NCBI GenBank assembly: GCA_017621475.1
Contig: JAGATA010000003.1
Location: 1-64,000 of the forward strand
Source: Clostridia bacterium
GTDB taxonomy: Bacteria; Bacillota; Clostridia; Oscillospirales; CAG-272
Length of the DNA: 64,000 bases
Direction: 5' to 3'
Part shown: positions 33,986 through 42,818 of the stretch, piece by piece
How positions within the stretch are numbered: position 1 is the stretch's first letter
How the letters are laid out: every line of letters starts with the position of its first letter
Program-made: the position numbers and the translations under genes
Notes under the pieces: generated by a model
Seen by the model: the letters and a program-made list of their open reading frames with translations, nothing else
Databases searched by the model: none
What the model was told of the DNA's origin: nothing

Positions 33986-35437
33986 TTAATCCTCTGTTCT
34001 TGTTATTTGTACTTTCATTTCTGCACCCGGTTCATCGAGCACTTCTATGCAAAGATTCCATTCGGGGCTTACACCCTCGGGAAATTCGTTAAGGGAATAG
34101 GAAAGGGAAGCGGCACCGCAATAATCGCGGGAGTTGAATACCGCTGTTTCGGGATCTTCGGATTTATAGAAGAAAGGAATTGCGTTTTTATCGGTGTCAT
34201 CATAAAGAGGACCGAATTTTTCAAATCTGCCGCGCTTGTCGAAGATCTTCTCCATGCCCTGACGGGGACGTATCTGAACACCGAGGTCGTGGCGTTTGCC
34301 GCCGGGGCGGTTAGAGGAAACACACTGCGCTCTCCAGAACCATTCTTCGTTTATCTTTTCATCGATGTGCCAAACAACAACGCCGCCCTTGGAGTCATCA
34401 AACGTAAGGTATTCTTCAAAGCCTTCTTTAAGGCGTATTTCGCAAAGGTAAAATTCATCGGGGTTCGGCGTGGGTATGCGGAGCACGTTGCCTTTTCCCG
34501 ATTTTACGGAATGGAGCGTATAAACGCCGTCTTCGTTAGCCTCGTCAACGTTTGTCCAGCCGAAAAGTATGCGGTGGTACGGATCCATATAAGTAGGAGT
34601 ATTACCGCCGTTCGAATGGTTGCCGTTGCACATAATGGAGAATCGGCGGGGGGTGGGCCAGCGTTTTTCCGCGTCCTGCGGAGGTGTGAAGCGGGAGTAA
34701 AGGTCCTGCGCGCCGAGGTTGTGCGCAAGCTCGTGCCCCGGAGTGCCGATGGTCATATAAAGGGAATTTACGTTTCTGTGCTCGCCAACGTTGGAGAAGC
34801 ACGTAAGACGCACACCATCGTCCGTCTGAACGATAATATGTTGGCTTGTGCCGTGTACCATAAAGCGGTGGCGAGGGTCGGGCGCGTTTTCGTAGTCAAC
34901 GCCGACAGAGGGATCGCCCCTTTGTGTGGAGTGGTCGTAACCTGCATTAAGGATTATTATGCCGAATTCATCGGGTGTTATCCTTCCGTCACCGTCTCTG
35001 TCGTATTTCTCGAAATCGATATATTTATCGCACATTTTTACAATGTCGTGTATCGCCTGGTGTGCCGCCGTTTTGTTGTCATAGCCGCGGAAATTGCGAA
35101 GCGCCGCAGGGTGAGGGAAGGGGGCAACAAGAGTGAGAACGCCGTCTATCTGATCCGGTGTATCGGGATGGTCGATCTTGGCGGGGTAGAACCAAAACTT
35201 ACCGCTTGTCATTTCCTTATAGTAATCTATAAGGGAGTTGCCGTCTTCTCTGAAGAAAGCATTGTAGTAATGCTGCGGTGTGGAGGATACCCACTGTTCG
35301 CCATAGTAGGGACTGTCCTTGTCCGTAAGAAGTTCGGGGTGTTCCGGGTCGTAGTGGTCGATACCCTCGCGGCTCGGATCAAAGCTTACAAGCACGATGA
35401 GTAGAGGTGCGGGGGATTCTCTTTTGATGAATTTCAT
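33986..35437 (-). CDS. M6-family metalloprotease-like protein without signal peptide
   Basis: 483 residues. HELAHNLGAQD at 235-245 is the zinc motif HExxHxxGxxD of M6 (immune inhibitor A-like) proteases. FSIMCNGNHSNGGNTPTYMD fits the downstream Met-turn region. DRDGDGRITPDEF at 146-158 is a perfect EF-hand/dockerin-like calcium loop inserted before the catalytic helix. M6 proteases are normally secreted, yet the N terminus (MKFIKRESPAPLLIVLVSFD) is not a convincing signal peptide and begins directly with the domain strand LLIVLVSF. AAAGGCAG precedes ATG 35437. It is coupled to the cyclophilin lipoprotein gene three bases downstream. Confidence 0.8.
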   Translation of the reverse strand: MKFIKRESPAPLLIVLVSFDPSREGIDHYDPEHPELLTDKDSPYYGEQWVSSTPQHYYNAFFREDGNSLIDYYKEMTSGKFWFYPAKIDHPDTPDQIDGVLTLVAPFPHPAALRNFRGYDNKTAAHQAIHDIVKMCDKYIDFEKYDRDGDGRITPDEFGIIILNAGYDHSTQRGDPSVGVDYENAPDPRHRFMVHGTSQHIIVQTDDGVRLTCFSNVGEHRNVNSLYMTIGTPGHELAHNLGAQDLYSRFTPPQDAEKRWPTPRRFSIMCNGNHSNGGNTPTYMDPYHRILFGWTNVDEANEDGVYTLHSVKSGKGNVLRIPTPNPDEFYLCEIRLKEGFEEYLTFDDSKGGVVVWHIDEKINEEWFWRAQCVSSNRPGGKRHDLGVQIRPRQGMEKIFDKRGRFEKFGPLYDDTDKNAIPFFYKSEDPETAVFNSRDYCGAASLSYSLNEFPEGVSPEWNLCIEVLDEPGAEMKVQITRTED

Positions 35438-35508
35438 AATAAACTGCCTTTCTTTTGCTGTTCGGGGGATTTTGGTTTATGATAAATTTTCACTAATAAA
35501 GTACGTTT

Positions 35509-37272
35509 TTAAATTGCGAACTGACTCATGTAAAGTTCGGAGTAGAAGCCGCCTTTTTGAAGCAGTTCTTCGTGCTTTCCGCTTTCCACTATGGAGCCGT
35601 TATTCATAACAAGAATCTTATCTGCATTTTGAATGGTGGAAAGACGATGGGCGACGATAAAGCTTGTTTTGCCTGCCATCATTTCGTCCATTGCGGAACT
35701 TATCTTCATTTCCGTGCGCGTATCGATGGAGGATGTTGCTTCGTCGAGGATAAGTATCTTTGGGTTTTGAAGAATGACTCTGGCAATGCAGATGAGCTGT
35801 GCCTGACCTTGAGAAAGGGTAGCTCCGCCGGGGCCGATAACTGTGTCGTACCCGGCAGAAAGTTTGCGGATAAAGTGGTCTGCACGCGCTTTTTTCGCTG
35901 CTTCCGTAATTTCCTTGTCGGAAGCGCCGGGGCTGCCGAGGGCAATGTTGTCTCTTACAGTTCCTTGGCGAAGCCAAGTGTCCTGAAGAACCATGCCATA
36001 GTTACTGCGCAGGCTCTTACGCGTTACCTCGGCTATATTGGAACCGTCAACGCAAAGTGCACCGCCTGTTACGTCATAGAAACGGATAAGGAGGTTTATG
36101 AGCGTGGATTTTCCTGCTCCCGTAGGACCGACTATGGCGATGTGCTCGCCTTCCTTTACGTCAAGGAAAAAGTTTTCGATAAGCGGCCTTTCGGGTTCAT
36201 AGGAAAATGAAACGTTGTCAAAGCGAATATTTCCTTTGCTTTCTCCAAGTTCGGGAAGTGTAGAGTCGCTTTCTTCTTCTTTTTCTTCAAGGAATTCAAA
36301 CACGCGGGATGCACAAGCGATAGCGTTCTGAAGTTCCGCTATAACGCCGGAGATTTCGTTGAATGGTTTGGTGTACTGATTAGCATAAGCCAAAAGGGAG
36401 GAGAGTATGCCTGCGGTTATTGCAGAGCCGCCGGGGGATATTGCAACAAGACCGCCCGTAAGAGCTACAGCCGCGTAAACAAGGCTGTTTACAAAGCGCG
36501 TTGCGGGGTTTACAAGGGAGGAAGCGAATACCGCTACCTGGGAGGACTTGCGCAGGTCTTCGTTCAAAGTTTCAAATCTTTCTTTGAAGTTTTCTTCTGT
36601 GCCCAGAGCCTGAACGGTCTTCTGTTCACCTATAGCTTCGTCTATAAGTGCCGTTTGTTCGCCGCGAATGCGCGTGCTTTGGCTGAACATAGAGTAAGTT
36701 TTTTTTGCAATAACGTTTGCAACGACAAGGGATACAGGTGTTATTACAACGACTGCAAGCGTTATTATCCAGTTAATTGTAAGCATTATAAGAAGCGTTC
36801 CCACGATCGTAACAGCGCCCGTGAAGAATTGAAGAGCACCTATCACAAGTCCTTCACATACTTGCTCGACATCCGCCGTTACGCGGCTTACTATATCGCC
36901 GTGCGGATGCGTGTCGATATGCGAAAGGGGAAGATGCTGTATTTTGTGCATAGCGTCCTTGCGAATACTTTCAACTATTCCGTATGCGGCGGAATTTATA
37001 AACACGTTCATAAGCCATTGGCAAAGCGCCGCAGTACCTGTGAACACCGCTGTTTGCAAAAAATAATCGGCAAGCGAGGAAAAATCAACGCCTGTTTCAA
37101 GTATGCAGTCTATCGCTTTGCCGATAAGGATCGGAATGTAAAGCGTGGAAGCTGTGGATATGATTGCAAACAGAGCCGCAAAAGCTATCTGCACCTTGCG
37201 GTGCTTTGCATACCTGAGTGTTTTTGCAAGTGTGCGGAAAGAGGACTTGCCCGACATTTTTTTGTTTTTCAT
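35509..37272 (-). CDS. ABC exporter half-transporter, subunit 2 (ATP-binding and permease)
   Basis: 587 residues with six membrane helices in the first 320 and a C-terminal ATPase. Walker A is GPTGAGKST, Walker B ILILDEATSSID with the catalytic Glu, and the H-loop VAHRLSTIQ is intact. The signature is LSQGQ in place of LSGGQ. It belongs to the heterodimeric multidrug-type exporters. The partner encoded upstream (overlap ATGA) has the complementary defects, so one of the two ATP sites in the dimer is degenerate. AAGGAGG precedes ATG 37272. The substrate is unknown; drugs, peptides or lipids are possible. Confidence 0.9.
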   Translation of the reverse strand: MKNKKMSGKSSFRTLAKTLRYAKHRKVQIAFAALFAIISTASTLYIPILIGKAIDCILETGVDFSSLADYFLQTAVFTGTAALCQWLMNVFINSAAYGIVESIRKDAMHKIQHLPLSHIDTHPHGDIVSRVTADVEQVCEGLVIGALQFFTGAVTIVGTLLIMLTINWIITLAVVVITPVSLVVANVIAKKTYSMFSQSTRIRGEQTALIDEAIGEQKTVQALGTEENFKERFETLNEDLRKSSQVAVFASSLVNPATRFVNSLVYAAVALTGGLVAISPGGSAITAGILSSLLAYANQYTKPFNEISGVIAELQNAIACASRVFEFLEEKEEESDSTLPELGESKGNIRFDNVSFSYEPERPLIENFFLDVKEGEHIAIVGPTGAGKSTLINLLIRFYDVTGGALCVDGSNIAEVTRKSLRSNYGMVLQDTWLRQGTVRDNIALGSPGASDKEITEAAKKARADHFIRKLSAGYDTVIGPGGATLSQGQAQLICIARVILQNPKILILDEATSSIDTRTEMKISSAMDEMMAGKTSFIVAHRLSTIQNADKILVMNNGSIVESGKHEELLQKGGFYSELYMSQFAI

Positions 37273-38987
37273 ATCGCAGCCTCCTTCTCTTTTCTGAACT
37301 GTGAGTAGTAAATTTCCTTGTAAACTTCGCAGTTCTCAAGAAGCTCTTTGTGTGTGCCCATGCCAACGGGTTCGCCCCTGTCAAGCACGATTATCTTATC
37401 TGCATACATAACAGATGCTGCCCGCTGTGAAACGATAAAAAGCGTAGGGGAGTTTTCAAGCTCTCGTATTGCTTTGCGAAGGTTTGCGTCTGTTGCAAAG
37501 TCGAGTGCGCTTGTGGAGTCGTCAAGGATAAGTATTTCGGGCTTTTTGATAAGCGCGCGGGCAATACACAGCCTTTGCTTTTGACCGCCTGAGAAGTTTT
37601 TGCCCGCACCCTCTACGTCTGCTTCAAGACCGCCGCGCTCTGCAATAAAATCATATGCCTGCGCCGTTTTGAGGCCGGAGAGTATATCTTCGTCGGAGAC
37701 GCCGTGCGCACCCATTCTCATATTTTGTGCAACGGTGCCGCGGAAAAGCACGGACCTTTGGGGAACTACACCGATCTTTTCGCGAAGAGATTCTTTTGAA
37801 AAATCTTTTATATCTTTGCCGTCGAGAAGGATCTTGCCTTCACTTGCGTCGTAAAAACGGGAGATCATATTTACAATGGTGGATTTGCCCGAACCCGTAC
37901 CGCCGATAATGCCGATCGTCTCGCCTTTATATGCGCAAAAACTTATGCCGGAAACCGCGGGTTCACCGCCGTTTTTGTATTTGAGAGAAACGTTTTTAAA
38001 CTCAACTGTTCCGTTCTTTATTTCTTCGTTTCCGTAAACAAGAGAGTTCTTTTCTTCAAGAGTGTTTTCTATGCGTGAAGCACTTGCGAGTGCTTTTGTG
38101 ACTGTTACGATGAGGTTTGCAAGCTTTACAAGCTCTATAAGTATCTGCGACATATAGTTGTAAAGCGCGATGACAGCACCCTGGGATATAAGACCTGCCT
38201 CAACGCTCAAAGCACCGTTCCATATAAGAACGATAATACCGATGTTCACAATGGCGTAGGTAAGAGGGTTCATTATCGCGGAAACTTTGCCTGCCCTGTT
38301 GAGCGCTTTTGTCATAGCACTGTTATAGGAGTTGTAATTTGCTTCCTCTTCATTTTCACGGGAAAGTGCTCGTACAACGCGAACACCTGCAAGGTTTTCT
38401 CTTGTAAGGAGAACTGTTTTTTCCAGTTTTTTCTGCACCTTTTTGTGAAGCGGCACGGTTATTGCCATTATCGAAAAAACAACGATGAGCAAAAGGATTA
38501 TCGTTGCGGCGAATATCCAGGTCACCTTCGGATCTATTCTCGCTGCCATTATCATTGCGCCGAACACAATAAACGGTGAACGGGAGAAAAGGCGAAGAAA
38601 CATATTAACGCCGTTTTGAACCTGATTTACGTCGCTTGTCATTCTTGTGATAAGAGAAGACGTGCCGAGCGTGTCAAGCTCCGAATAGGAGAGCGACTGC
38701 GTGTGGGAAAACAGCGCACTGCGAAGCTTTGCGGAAAAACCGCAGGCGGCTCTTGCGGCAAAGTATTGCGCCACGAGCGTAGAGGAAAGACCCACGACCG
38801 CAAGAACAACGAGAAGCCCGACCATTTTCAAAATATAAGGCTTATCGGAATTGGCAATACCCACGTCGATTATGTTTTTAACGACAAGGGGGATAAAAAG
38901 CTCGAAAATTGCTTCAAGTGCTTTGAAAATAGGACCCAGAACACATTGAACTTTGTATCCGTCCATATATTTTAAAAGCTTTTTCAA
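37269..38987 (-). CDS. ABC exporter half-transporter, subunit 1 (degenerate ATPase)
   Basis: 572 residues starting at a TTG codon (38987), six bases after GGAGG. Six membrane helices precede the ATPase domain. Walker A GGTGSGKST and signature FSGGQKQR are normal, but Walker B reads LILDDSTSALD, with Asp in place of the catalytic Glu, and the H-loop reads VSQRAASV, with Gln in place of His. These are the known marks of the degenerate subunit in asymmetric exporters such as TM287/288. The stop overlaps the next subunit start. A near-consensus promoter with a dyad lies upstream. Confidence 0.9.
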   Translation of the reverse strand: MKKLLKYMDGYKVQCVLGPIFKALEAIFELFIPLVVKNIIDVGIANSDKPYILKMVGLLVVLAVVGLSSTLVAQYFAARAACGFSAKLRSALFSHTQSLSYSELDTLGTSSLITRMTSDVNQVQNGVNMFLRLFSRSPFIVFGAMIMAARIDPKVTWIFAATIILLLIVVFSIMAITVPLHKKVQKKLEKTVLLTRENLAGVRVVRALSRENEEEANYNSYNSAMTKALNRAGKVSAIMNPLTYAIVNIGIIVLIWNGALSVEAGLISQGAVIALYNYMSQILIELVKLANLIVTVTKALASASRIENTLEEKNSLVYGNEEIKNGTVEFKNVSLKYKNGGEPAVSGISFCAYKGETIGIIGGTGSGKSTIVNMISRFYDASEGKILLDGKDIKDFSKESLREKIGVVPQRSVLFRGTVAQNMRMGAHGVSDEDILSGLKTAQAYDFIAERGGLEADVEGAGKNFSGGQKQRLCIARALIKKPEILILDDSTSALDFATDANLRKAIRELENSPTLFIVSQRAASVMYADKIIVLDRGEPVGMGTHKELLENCEVYKEIYYSQFRKEKEAAI

Positions 38988-39009
38988 AACAGACCTCCTT
39001 TTAATAAAA

Positions 39010-39058
39010 TAATATAGTCATACATTAAAATTATATATTATCACGCAAAATTTGTCAA
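39010..39058 (-). promoter_or_regulatory. Promoter and near-palindrome ahead of the ABC exporter
   Basis: Minus strand TTGACA (39058-39053), 17-base spacer, TATAAT (39035-39030). Immediately downstream, TAATATAGTCATACATTA on the plus strand (39010-39027) is an inverted repeat of seven-base arms with one mismatch around a four-base centre, placed where a MarR- or TetR-type repressor could block transcription. Confidence 0.65.
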
Positions 39059-39237
39059 TAAAACCGAGCAAAAATAAACAAATTGCACAATAAATTTGGA
39101 TATATACGGTAACTTTTTTGTGATAAGATTTGGTTTTGTGCCTTTATAATACAAAACTTGAAATTTTTTTAGAACTTGTGCTGTAAAAATGTTTCAAAAT
39201 AATATACCGAAAAAATCCTTTATATTTTAAAATTCTA
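39059..39237. other. AT-rich intergenic stretch, no gene seen
   Basis: Part of the 310-base gap between the divergent exporter and Fur-family genes. It is very rich in A and T. I found no ORF with a ribosome binding site, no RNA gene and no convincing hairpin apart from the two promoters described separately. Confidence 0.6.
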
Positions 39238-39282
39238 TTGACATAGATGCTTTTGATATGTATAATATGAGAATAATTCTCA
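39238..39282 (+). promoter_or_regulatory. Consensus promoter with Fur-family box
   Basis: TTGACA (39238-39243), 17 bases, TATAAT (39261-39266): a full consensus promoter. TGAGAATAATTCTCA (39268-39282) is a perfect 7-1-7 inverted repeat right after the -10, the layout of Fur, Zur and PerR boxes. The adjacent Fur-family regulator probably represses its own operon here. Confidence 0.85.
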
Positions 39283-39297
39283 AATTCGGACGTGCTT

Positions 39298-39729
39298 ATG
39301 AAAAACGAAAAAAATATATACAGAACTTCACAGCGTGAAATATTGCTCAGTTTTCTGCGCTCGCACCCTGACGAAGAATTTTCTATCGAACAGATAACGG
39401 AAGCGCTTTCGGGTCGCGATATAGGAAAGAGTACGGTATACCGCCTTATTTCCAGACTTTGCGAAGACGGGCAGATACTGCGTACCTCTGTCGGCGGCAG
39501 AAAAGTCCTCTACCGTTACATAGACAAAACTCACGAATGCGACAAACATTTTCATCTTAAATGCCGCGATTGCGGAAAGATACTTCACCTTGATTGCGAG
39601 CTTATGGAGGAATTTTGCGAGCACATAGCCGGGGAACACGGATTTAAGCTTGACCCGCGCTATACCGTTATAAACGGTATTTGCGCCGAATGTGAGAAAA
39701 AGGAGAATTTTAATGATATTAAATTGTGA
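39298..39729 (+). CDS. Fur-family metalloregulator (Zur-like)
   Basis: 143 residues from ATG 39298; GTG 39292 in the same frame is an alternative. The winged helix covers residues 8-80 with the recognition region DIGKSTVYRLISRLCEDG. The metal site HECDKHFHLKCRDCGK and the second pair CAECEK give the two CxxC motifs that hold structural zinc in this family. It overlaps the start of a zinc-type ABC transporter operon and is preceded by a perfect dyad. Zur (zinc) is the best guess for its signal; iron or peroxide sensing cannot be excluded by eye. Confidence 0.88.
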   Translation: MKNEKNIYRTSQREILLSFLRSHPDEEFSIEQITEALSGRDIGKSTVYRLISRLCEDGQILRTSVGGRKVLYRYIDKTHECDKHFHLKCRDCGKILHLDCELMEEFCEHIAGEHGFKLDPRYTVINGICAECEKKENFNDIKL

Positions 39730-40423
39730 AAACGTGTCGCTTTCATATGACGGACGCACAGTTGCAAGCGATATAAACTTTACCGTGAACGCGGGGGATT
39801 ATCTTTGCATACTCGGCGAAAACGGATCGGGAAAAACGACTCTTATAAATGCCATACTTGGGCTTAAAAAAGTTGCGGGAGGAAAGCTTTCCTATGGTGA
39901 AGGCGTGCGCGCTCAAAATATAGGCTATCTTCCTCAAAAACAAAGCTCCAATGCGGATTTTCCCGCTTGCGTGCGCGAGATCGTCCGCACGGGATTTCTC
40001 GGCAAAAGGGGCTTTCGCCCTTATTATTCAAAAGAAGAACGCGAACGTGCCGAGAACGTTATGAAAACGCTCGGAATTTCCGATTTTGCGAAAAAATCCA
40101 TGGACGAGCTTTCCGGAGGTCAGCAAAAAAGAGTTCTTCTTGCACGTGCACTTTGCTCCGCGGAAAAACTTCTTATATTGGATGAACCGACGGCGGCTCT
40201 TGACCCTATCGTTACGGAGGAGCTTTACGAAATGACGAAGAAGCTCAATCACGAGGAGAAAATTGCCGTTATAATGGTTTCCCACGATGTTGCGGCGGCT
40301 ACAAAATATGCGAACCGAATTTTGCATATAAAGCACGAGCAGCTCTTTTTCGGCTCAACGGAGGATTACCTTGAAACAGAACTTGCAAAGGCTTATCTCG
40401 GAGGACACGGAATTGATCACTGA
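39713..40423 (+). CDS. znuC: Metal ABC transporter ATPase, ZnuC-like
   Basis: 236 residues from ATG 39713 after AAGGAG; the start lies within the end of the regulator gene. Walker A is GENGSGKTT, the signature LSGGQQKRVLLARAL and Walker B LLILDEPTAALD, with the H-loop VSHDVAAATKYA. Sequence style (LGLKKVAGGKLSYGEG, IGYLPQKQ) is that of the manganese/zinc/iron ABC family. It energises uptake with the membrane subunit encoded next. No substrate-binding lipoprotein gene is adjacent, so znuA must lie elsewhere. Likely induced when zinc is low through the upstream regulator. Confidence 0.9.
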   Translation: MILNCENVSLSYDGRTVASDINFTVNAGDYLCILGENGSGKTTLINAILGLKKVAGGKLSYGEGVRAQNIGYLPQKQSSNADFPACVREIVRTGFLGKRGFRPYYSKEERERAENVMKTLGISDFAKKSMDELSGGQQKRVLLARALCSAEKLLILDEPTAALDPIVTEELYEMTKKLNHEEKIAVIMVSHDVAAATKYANRILHIKHEQLFFGSTEDYLETELAKAYLGGHGIDH

Positions 40424-41237
40424 ATTTTTTGAATATTTACAAATGGATTTTGCACTCCGTGCGCTTGTAGTCGGAGTGCTTCTCGCGGTGTGCGCTTCGC
40501 TTCTCGGCGTTTGCCTTGTGCCGAAGCGTTACTCTATGATAGGGGATGGACTTTCCCATGTCGGTTTCGGTGCGCTCGCTGTTGCCTCTGCTCTGGGTGC
40601 GGCGCCCCTTGCCGTGGCGCTTCCCGTAGTTATAATTGCGTCATTTCTGCTTCTTCGCTTGCGCGAAAACGGAAAAATAAAGGGTGACAGCGCGATCGCG
40701 ATGATCTCTGCCGGTGCTCTTGCTGTTGGTGTTATGATAGTATCTCTTTCGGGCAGTAACACGGACCTTGACGGATATATGTTCGGAAGTCTTCTTTCAG
40801 TAACAAAGGCGGATTTTGTTACGGCGGTTGTGCTTTTTCCGATCGTTATAGCTGTGTTCGCAATTTTTTATACGCAGATATTTGCCGTATCACACGATGA
40901 AAATTTTGCTCGCGCTACGGGTATGAAAGCGAATTTTTATAATACGCTTCTCTCCGTTCTCGTCGCCGTGACGATAGTTATAGGTATGCGCCTTATGGGA
41001 ACCTTGCTTATCTCCGCACTTATAATTTTTCCCTCTATTTCTGCAATGCGCGTCTGCAGAAGTTATTTCAGCACGATAATTACCGCAGTAGCGCTTTCCG
41101 TTATAAGCTTCCTTTGCGGAATGGTGATGTCTTTTGCTATATCTACGCCGATAGGCGCTTCAATAGTTATCTGCAATATGATATGCTTTTTTGCAATGTG
41201 CTTGCTAGGAGCGACCGTGAAGAAAAAACGAATATAA
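40416..41237 (+). CDS. znuB: Metal ABC transporter permease, ZnuB-like
   Basis: 273 residues if started at TTG 40416, ten bases after GGAGGA and overlapping the znuC stop; an ATG at 40371 in the same frame has no ribosome binding site and an ATG at 40443 is another option. It has eight or nine hydrophobic segments of the ABC-3 family. The first cytoplasmic segment CLVPKRYSMIGDGLSHVGFGALAVA contains the family motif around SHVGFG, and GDSAIAMISAGALAVGVM follows. It forms the membrane channel for zinc or manganese. It ends just before a strong terminator. Confidence 0.9.
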   Translation: MTEFFEYLQMDFALRALVVGVLLAVCASLLGVCLVPKRYSMIGDGLSHVGFGALAVASALGAAPLAVALPVVIIASFLLLRLRENGKIKGDSAIAMISAGALAVGVMIVSLSGSNTDLDGYMFGSLLSVTKADFVTAVVLFPIVIAVFAIFYTQIFAVSHDENFARATGMKANFYNTLLSVLVAVTIVIGMRLMGTLLISALIIFPSISAMRVCRSYFSTIITAVALSVISFLCGMVMSFAISTPIGASIVICNMICFFAMCLLGATVKKKRI

Positions 41238-41251
41238 ACCAATATAAACGA

Positions 41252-41279
41252 AAAAATCCTGCTTCACAGCAGGATTTTT
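41252..41279. terminator. Terminator after znuB, shared by convergent gene
   Basis: AAAAATCCTGCT-TCAC-AGCAGGATTTTT; symmetrical A and T runs allow action in both directions. Confidence 0.85.
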
Positions 41280-41282
41280 GCT

Positions 41283-42200
41283 TTAGAAAAGTCTGTTTGC
41301 AAGCTCTTCGAGAGCTTCTTCTGTTTTCTCGGTTATCTGAACATTGTCAAACATAGTCCATTCTTCCGTATGAACGATGGATTCGCCGCGTGCGATGGTC
41401 TGAAGCGGGGAAAGCGTTTCAACTTCTTCAAAGAGAGAGTTTGTGAATATTTCCACGGAGCAACCGTTGTCAGGGTAAGATGCACCGTTTTTGTATTCGG
41501 AATATTTAACAAGAGCCTGATCTTTATTGATATAAGCCGCTTTGCCTTTTGTGTTGTTGAAACCTATTTTGAGCTTCGTATCTGCGTTTTTATCCTGTGA
41601 TATAGTGATATGTTTATCCGTGATAGTCATTCTCTTGTCCGTCATACGGGTGTAGGGCCAAATGATAAGAGAACGGTTCGCAAGAAGCCCCGTGTCTTCC
41701 GTGGGTTGTGCTACGAGAGCAGTGCCTCCGGGCGCCATAACGGAAAGACACCAAAGGGAGCCCGTTACGGGCTCTTTCTTTGTGTTTGTTATTTTGTGAG
41801 TGAGCTTGAGTTTGGGTTCGTTTTCCGCCATTTCAAGCTTGAGCGTTATCTGAATTCCGGAAACAGCTTGCGTTGCGGGAGTAAATTCCGCGCCGCCTGG
41901 GAAAGTGCGGTAAACGACTTTGTCATTGTCGGGGTAATAAGTAACGGGGAAGCTTTCGGGGCTCATCCATACGCGGTGACCGCCGTAGATGTACCATTTC
42001 TTATCTGCACCGAAAAGTTCGGAAACATCTTCGGAAAAGTTTCTTTCAATATCCTCGAACATCATATTTTCTTTGCCGCAAAGATTGCATTTGATGATGC
42101 GGGGACCGATATCAACCGTTACAAGAACTTCCATAATTTCGTTGGAAATTGCAAGACATTTGCCGTAATTTTTATATGCTACTTCTTTGATCGAGATCAT
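41283..42200 (-). CDS. DUF4380-like beta-sandwich protein
   Basis: 305 residues. The pattern resembles DUF4380 and the galactose-mutarotase-like sandwich fold: VDIGPRII near the N terminus, GGHRVWMSPESFP in the second quarter, THKITNTKKEPVTGSLWCLS followed by VMAPGGTALVAQP in the middle. Such proteins often sit near sugar genes and may be epimerases or binding proteins, but none of this group has a firm role that I know of. No signal peptide. GGGAG precedes ATG 42200. It stands between the zinc operon and nrdR with no clear operon partner. Confidence 0.65.
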   Translation of the reverse strand: MISIKEVAYKNYGKCLAISNEIMEVLVTVDIGPRIIKCNLCGKENMMFEDIERNFSEDVSELFGADKKWYIYGGHRVWMSPESFPVTYYPDNDKVVYRTFPGGAEFTPATQAVSGIQITLKLEMAENEPKLKLTHKITNTKKEPVTGSLWCLSVMAPGGTALVAQPTEDTGLLANRSLIIWPYTRMTDKRMTITDKHITISQDKNADTKLKIGFNNTKGKAAYINKDQALVKYSEYKNGASYPDNGCSVEIFTNSLFEEVETLSPLQTIARGESIVHTEEWTMFDNVQITEKTEEALEELANRLF

Positions 42201-42261
42201 TTTTAAAATCTCCCTTTCACTTTTTGAAAATTTATTTTTGTATGAATATTAAATTTTGTAT

Positions 42262-42726
42262 TTATTTTTCGTTTTTCTGCGATTTCAAGTCTTCAAGCTC
42301 TCTCATAAACGTATCCAAGTCCTTGAATTCGCGATAAACGGAAGCAAAACGTACGTATGCGACCTCATCAAGCTGTTTGAGTCTTTCCATAACAAGAACA
42401 CCTATCTTGCTGGAGGGCACTTCGTGCGTAAGCGAATTTTGAAGTTCGAGTTCGATCTCGTTTGCAACGCTTTCCATTTGCTCAAGCGTCACAGGGCGTT
42501 TGTGGCACGCTTCAATAATTCCGTTAAGCAACTTGGCTTTATCAAATGTTTGCCTTGTCTTGTCCTTCTTGATAACAAGTAAGGGCATCGTTTCTACGGT
42601 TTCGTATGTAGTGAAACGGTTCTGGCAGGAAAGACACTCTCTCCTGCGGCGGATGCTTGCATTTTCTTCCGTAGGACGGGAATCTATAACTTTGCTTTCC
42701 GTGTAACCGCATTTGGGACATCTCAT
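42262..42726 (-). CDS. nrdR: Transcriptional repressor NrdR
   Basis: 154 residues, normal length. The N-terminal zinc ribbon [16 protein letters not shown] and [12 protein letters not shown] (four Cys) is followed by an ATP-cone domain ([22 protein letters not shown]). NrdR senses ATP/dATP and represses ribonucleotide reductase genes through NrdR boxes. No nrd gene is in this window. GGAGGT precedes ATG 42726. Near-certain assignment. Confidence 0.97.
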   Translation of the reverse strand: MRCPKCGYTESKVIDSRPTEENASIRRRRECLSCQNRFTTYETVETMPLLVIKKDKTRQTFDKAKLLNGIIEACHKRPVTLEQMESVANEIELELQNSLTHEVPSSKIGVLVMERLKQLDEVAYVRFASVYREFKDLDTFMRELEDLKSQKNEK

Positions 42727-42818
42727 TCGCTTATACCTCCGTGTTTTCTATAATAACATAAATATTATATCATATAAAAAACGAAAAATCAAACCCTAAA
42801 ATGCAAATATTCTTACAT

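Noticed and set aside
34007..35404. 465-codon open frame on the plus strand
   Set aside because: Antisense to the M6-type protease gene, whose zinc motif and EF-hand are clear.
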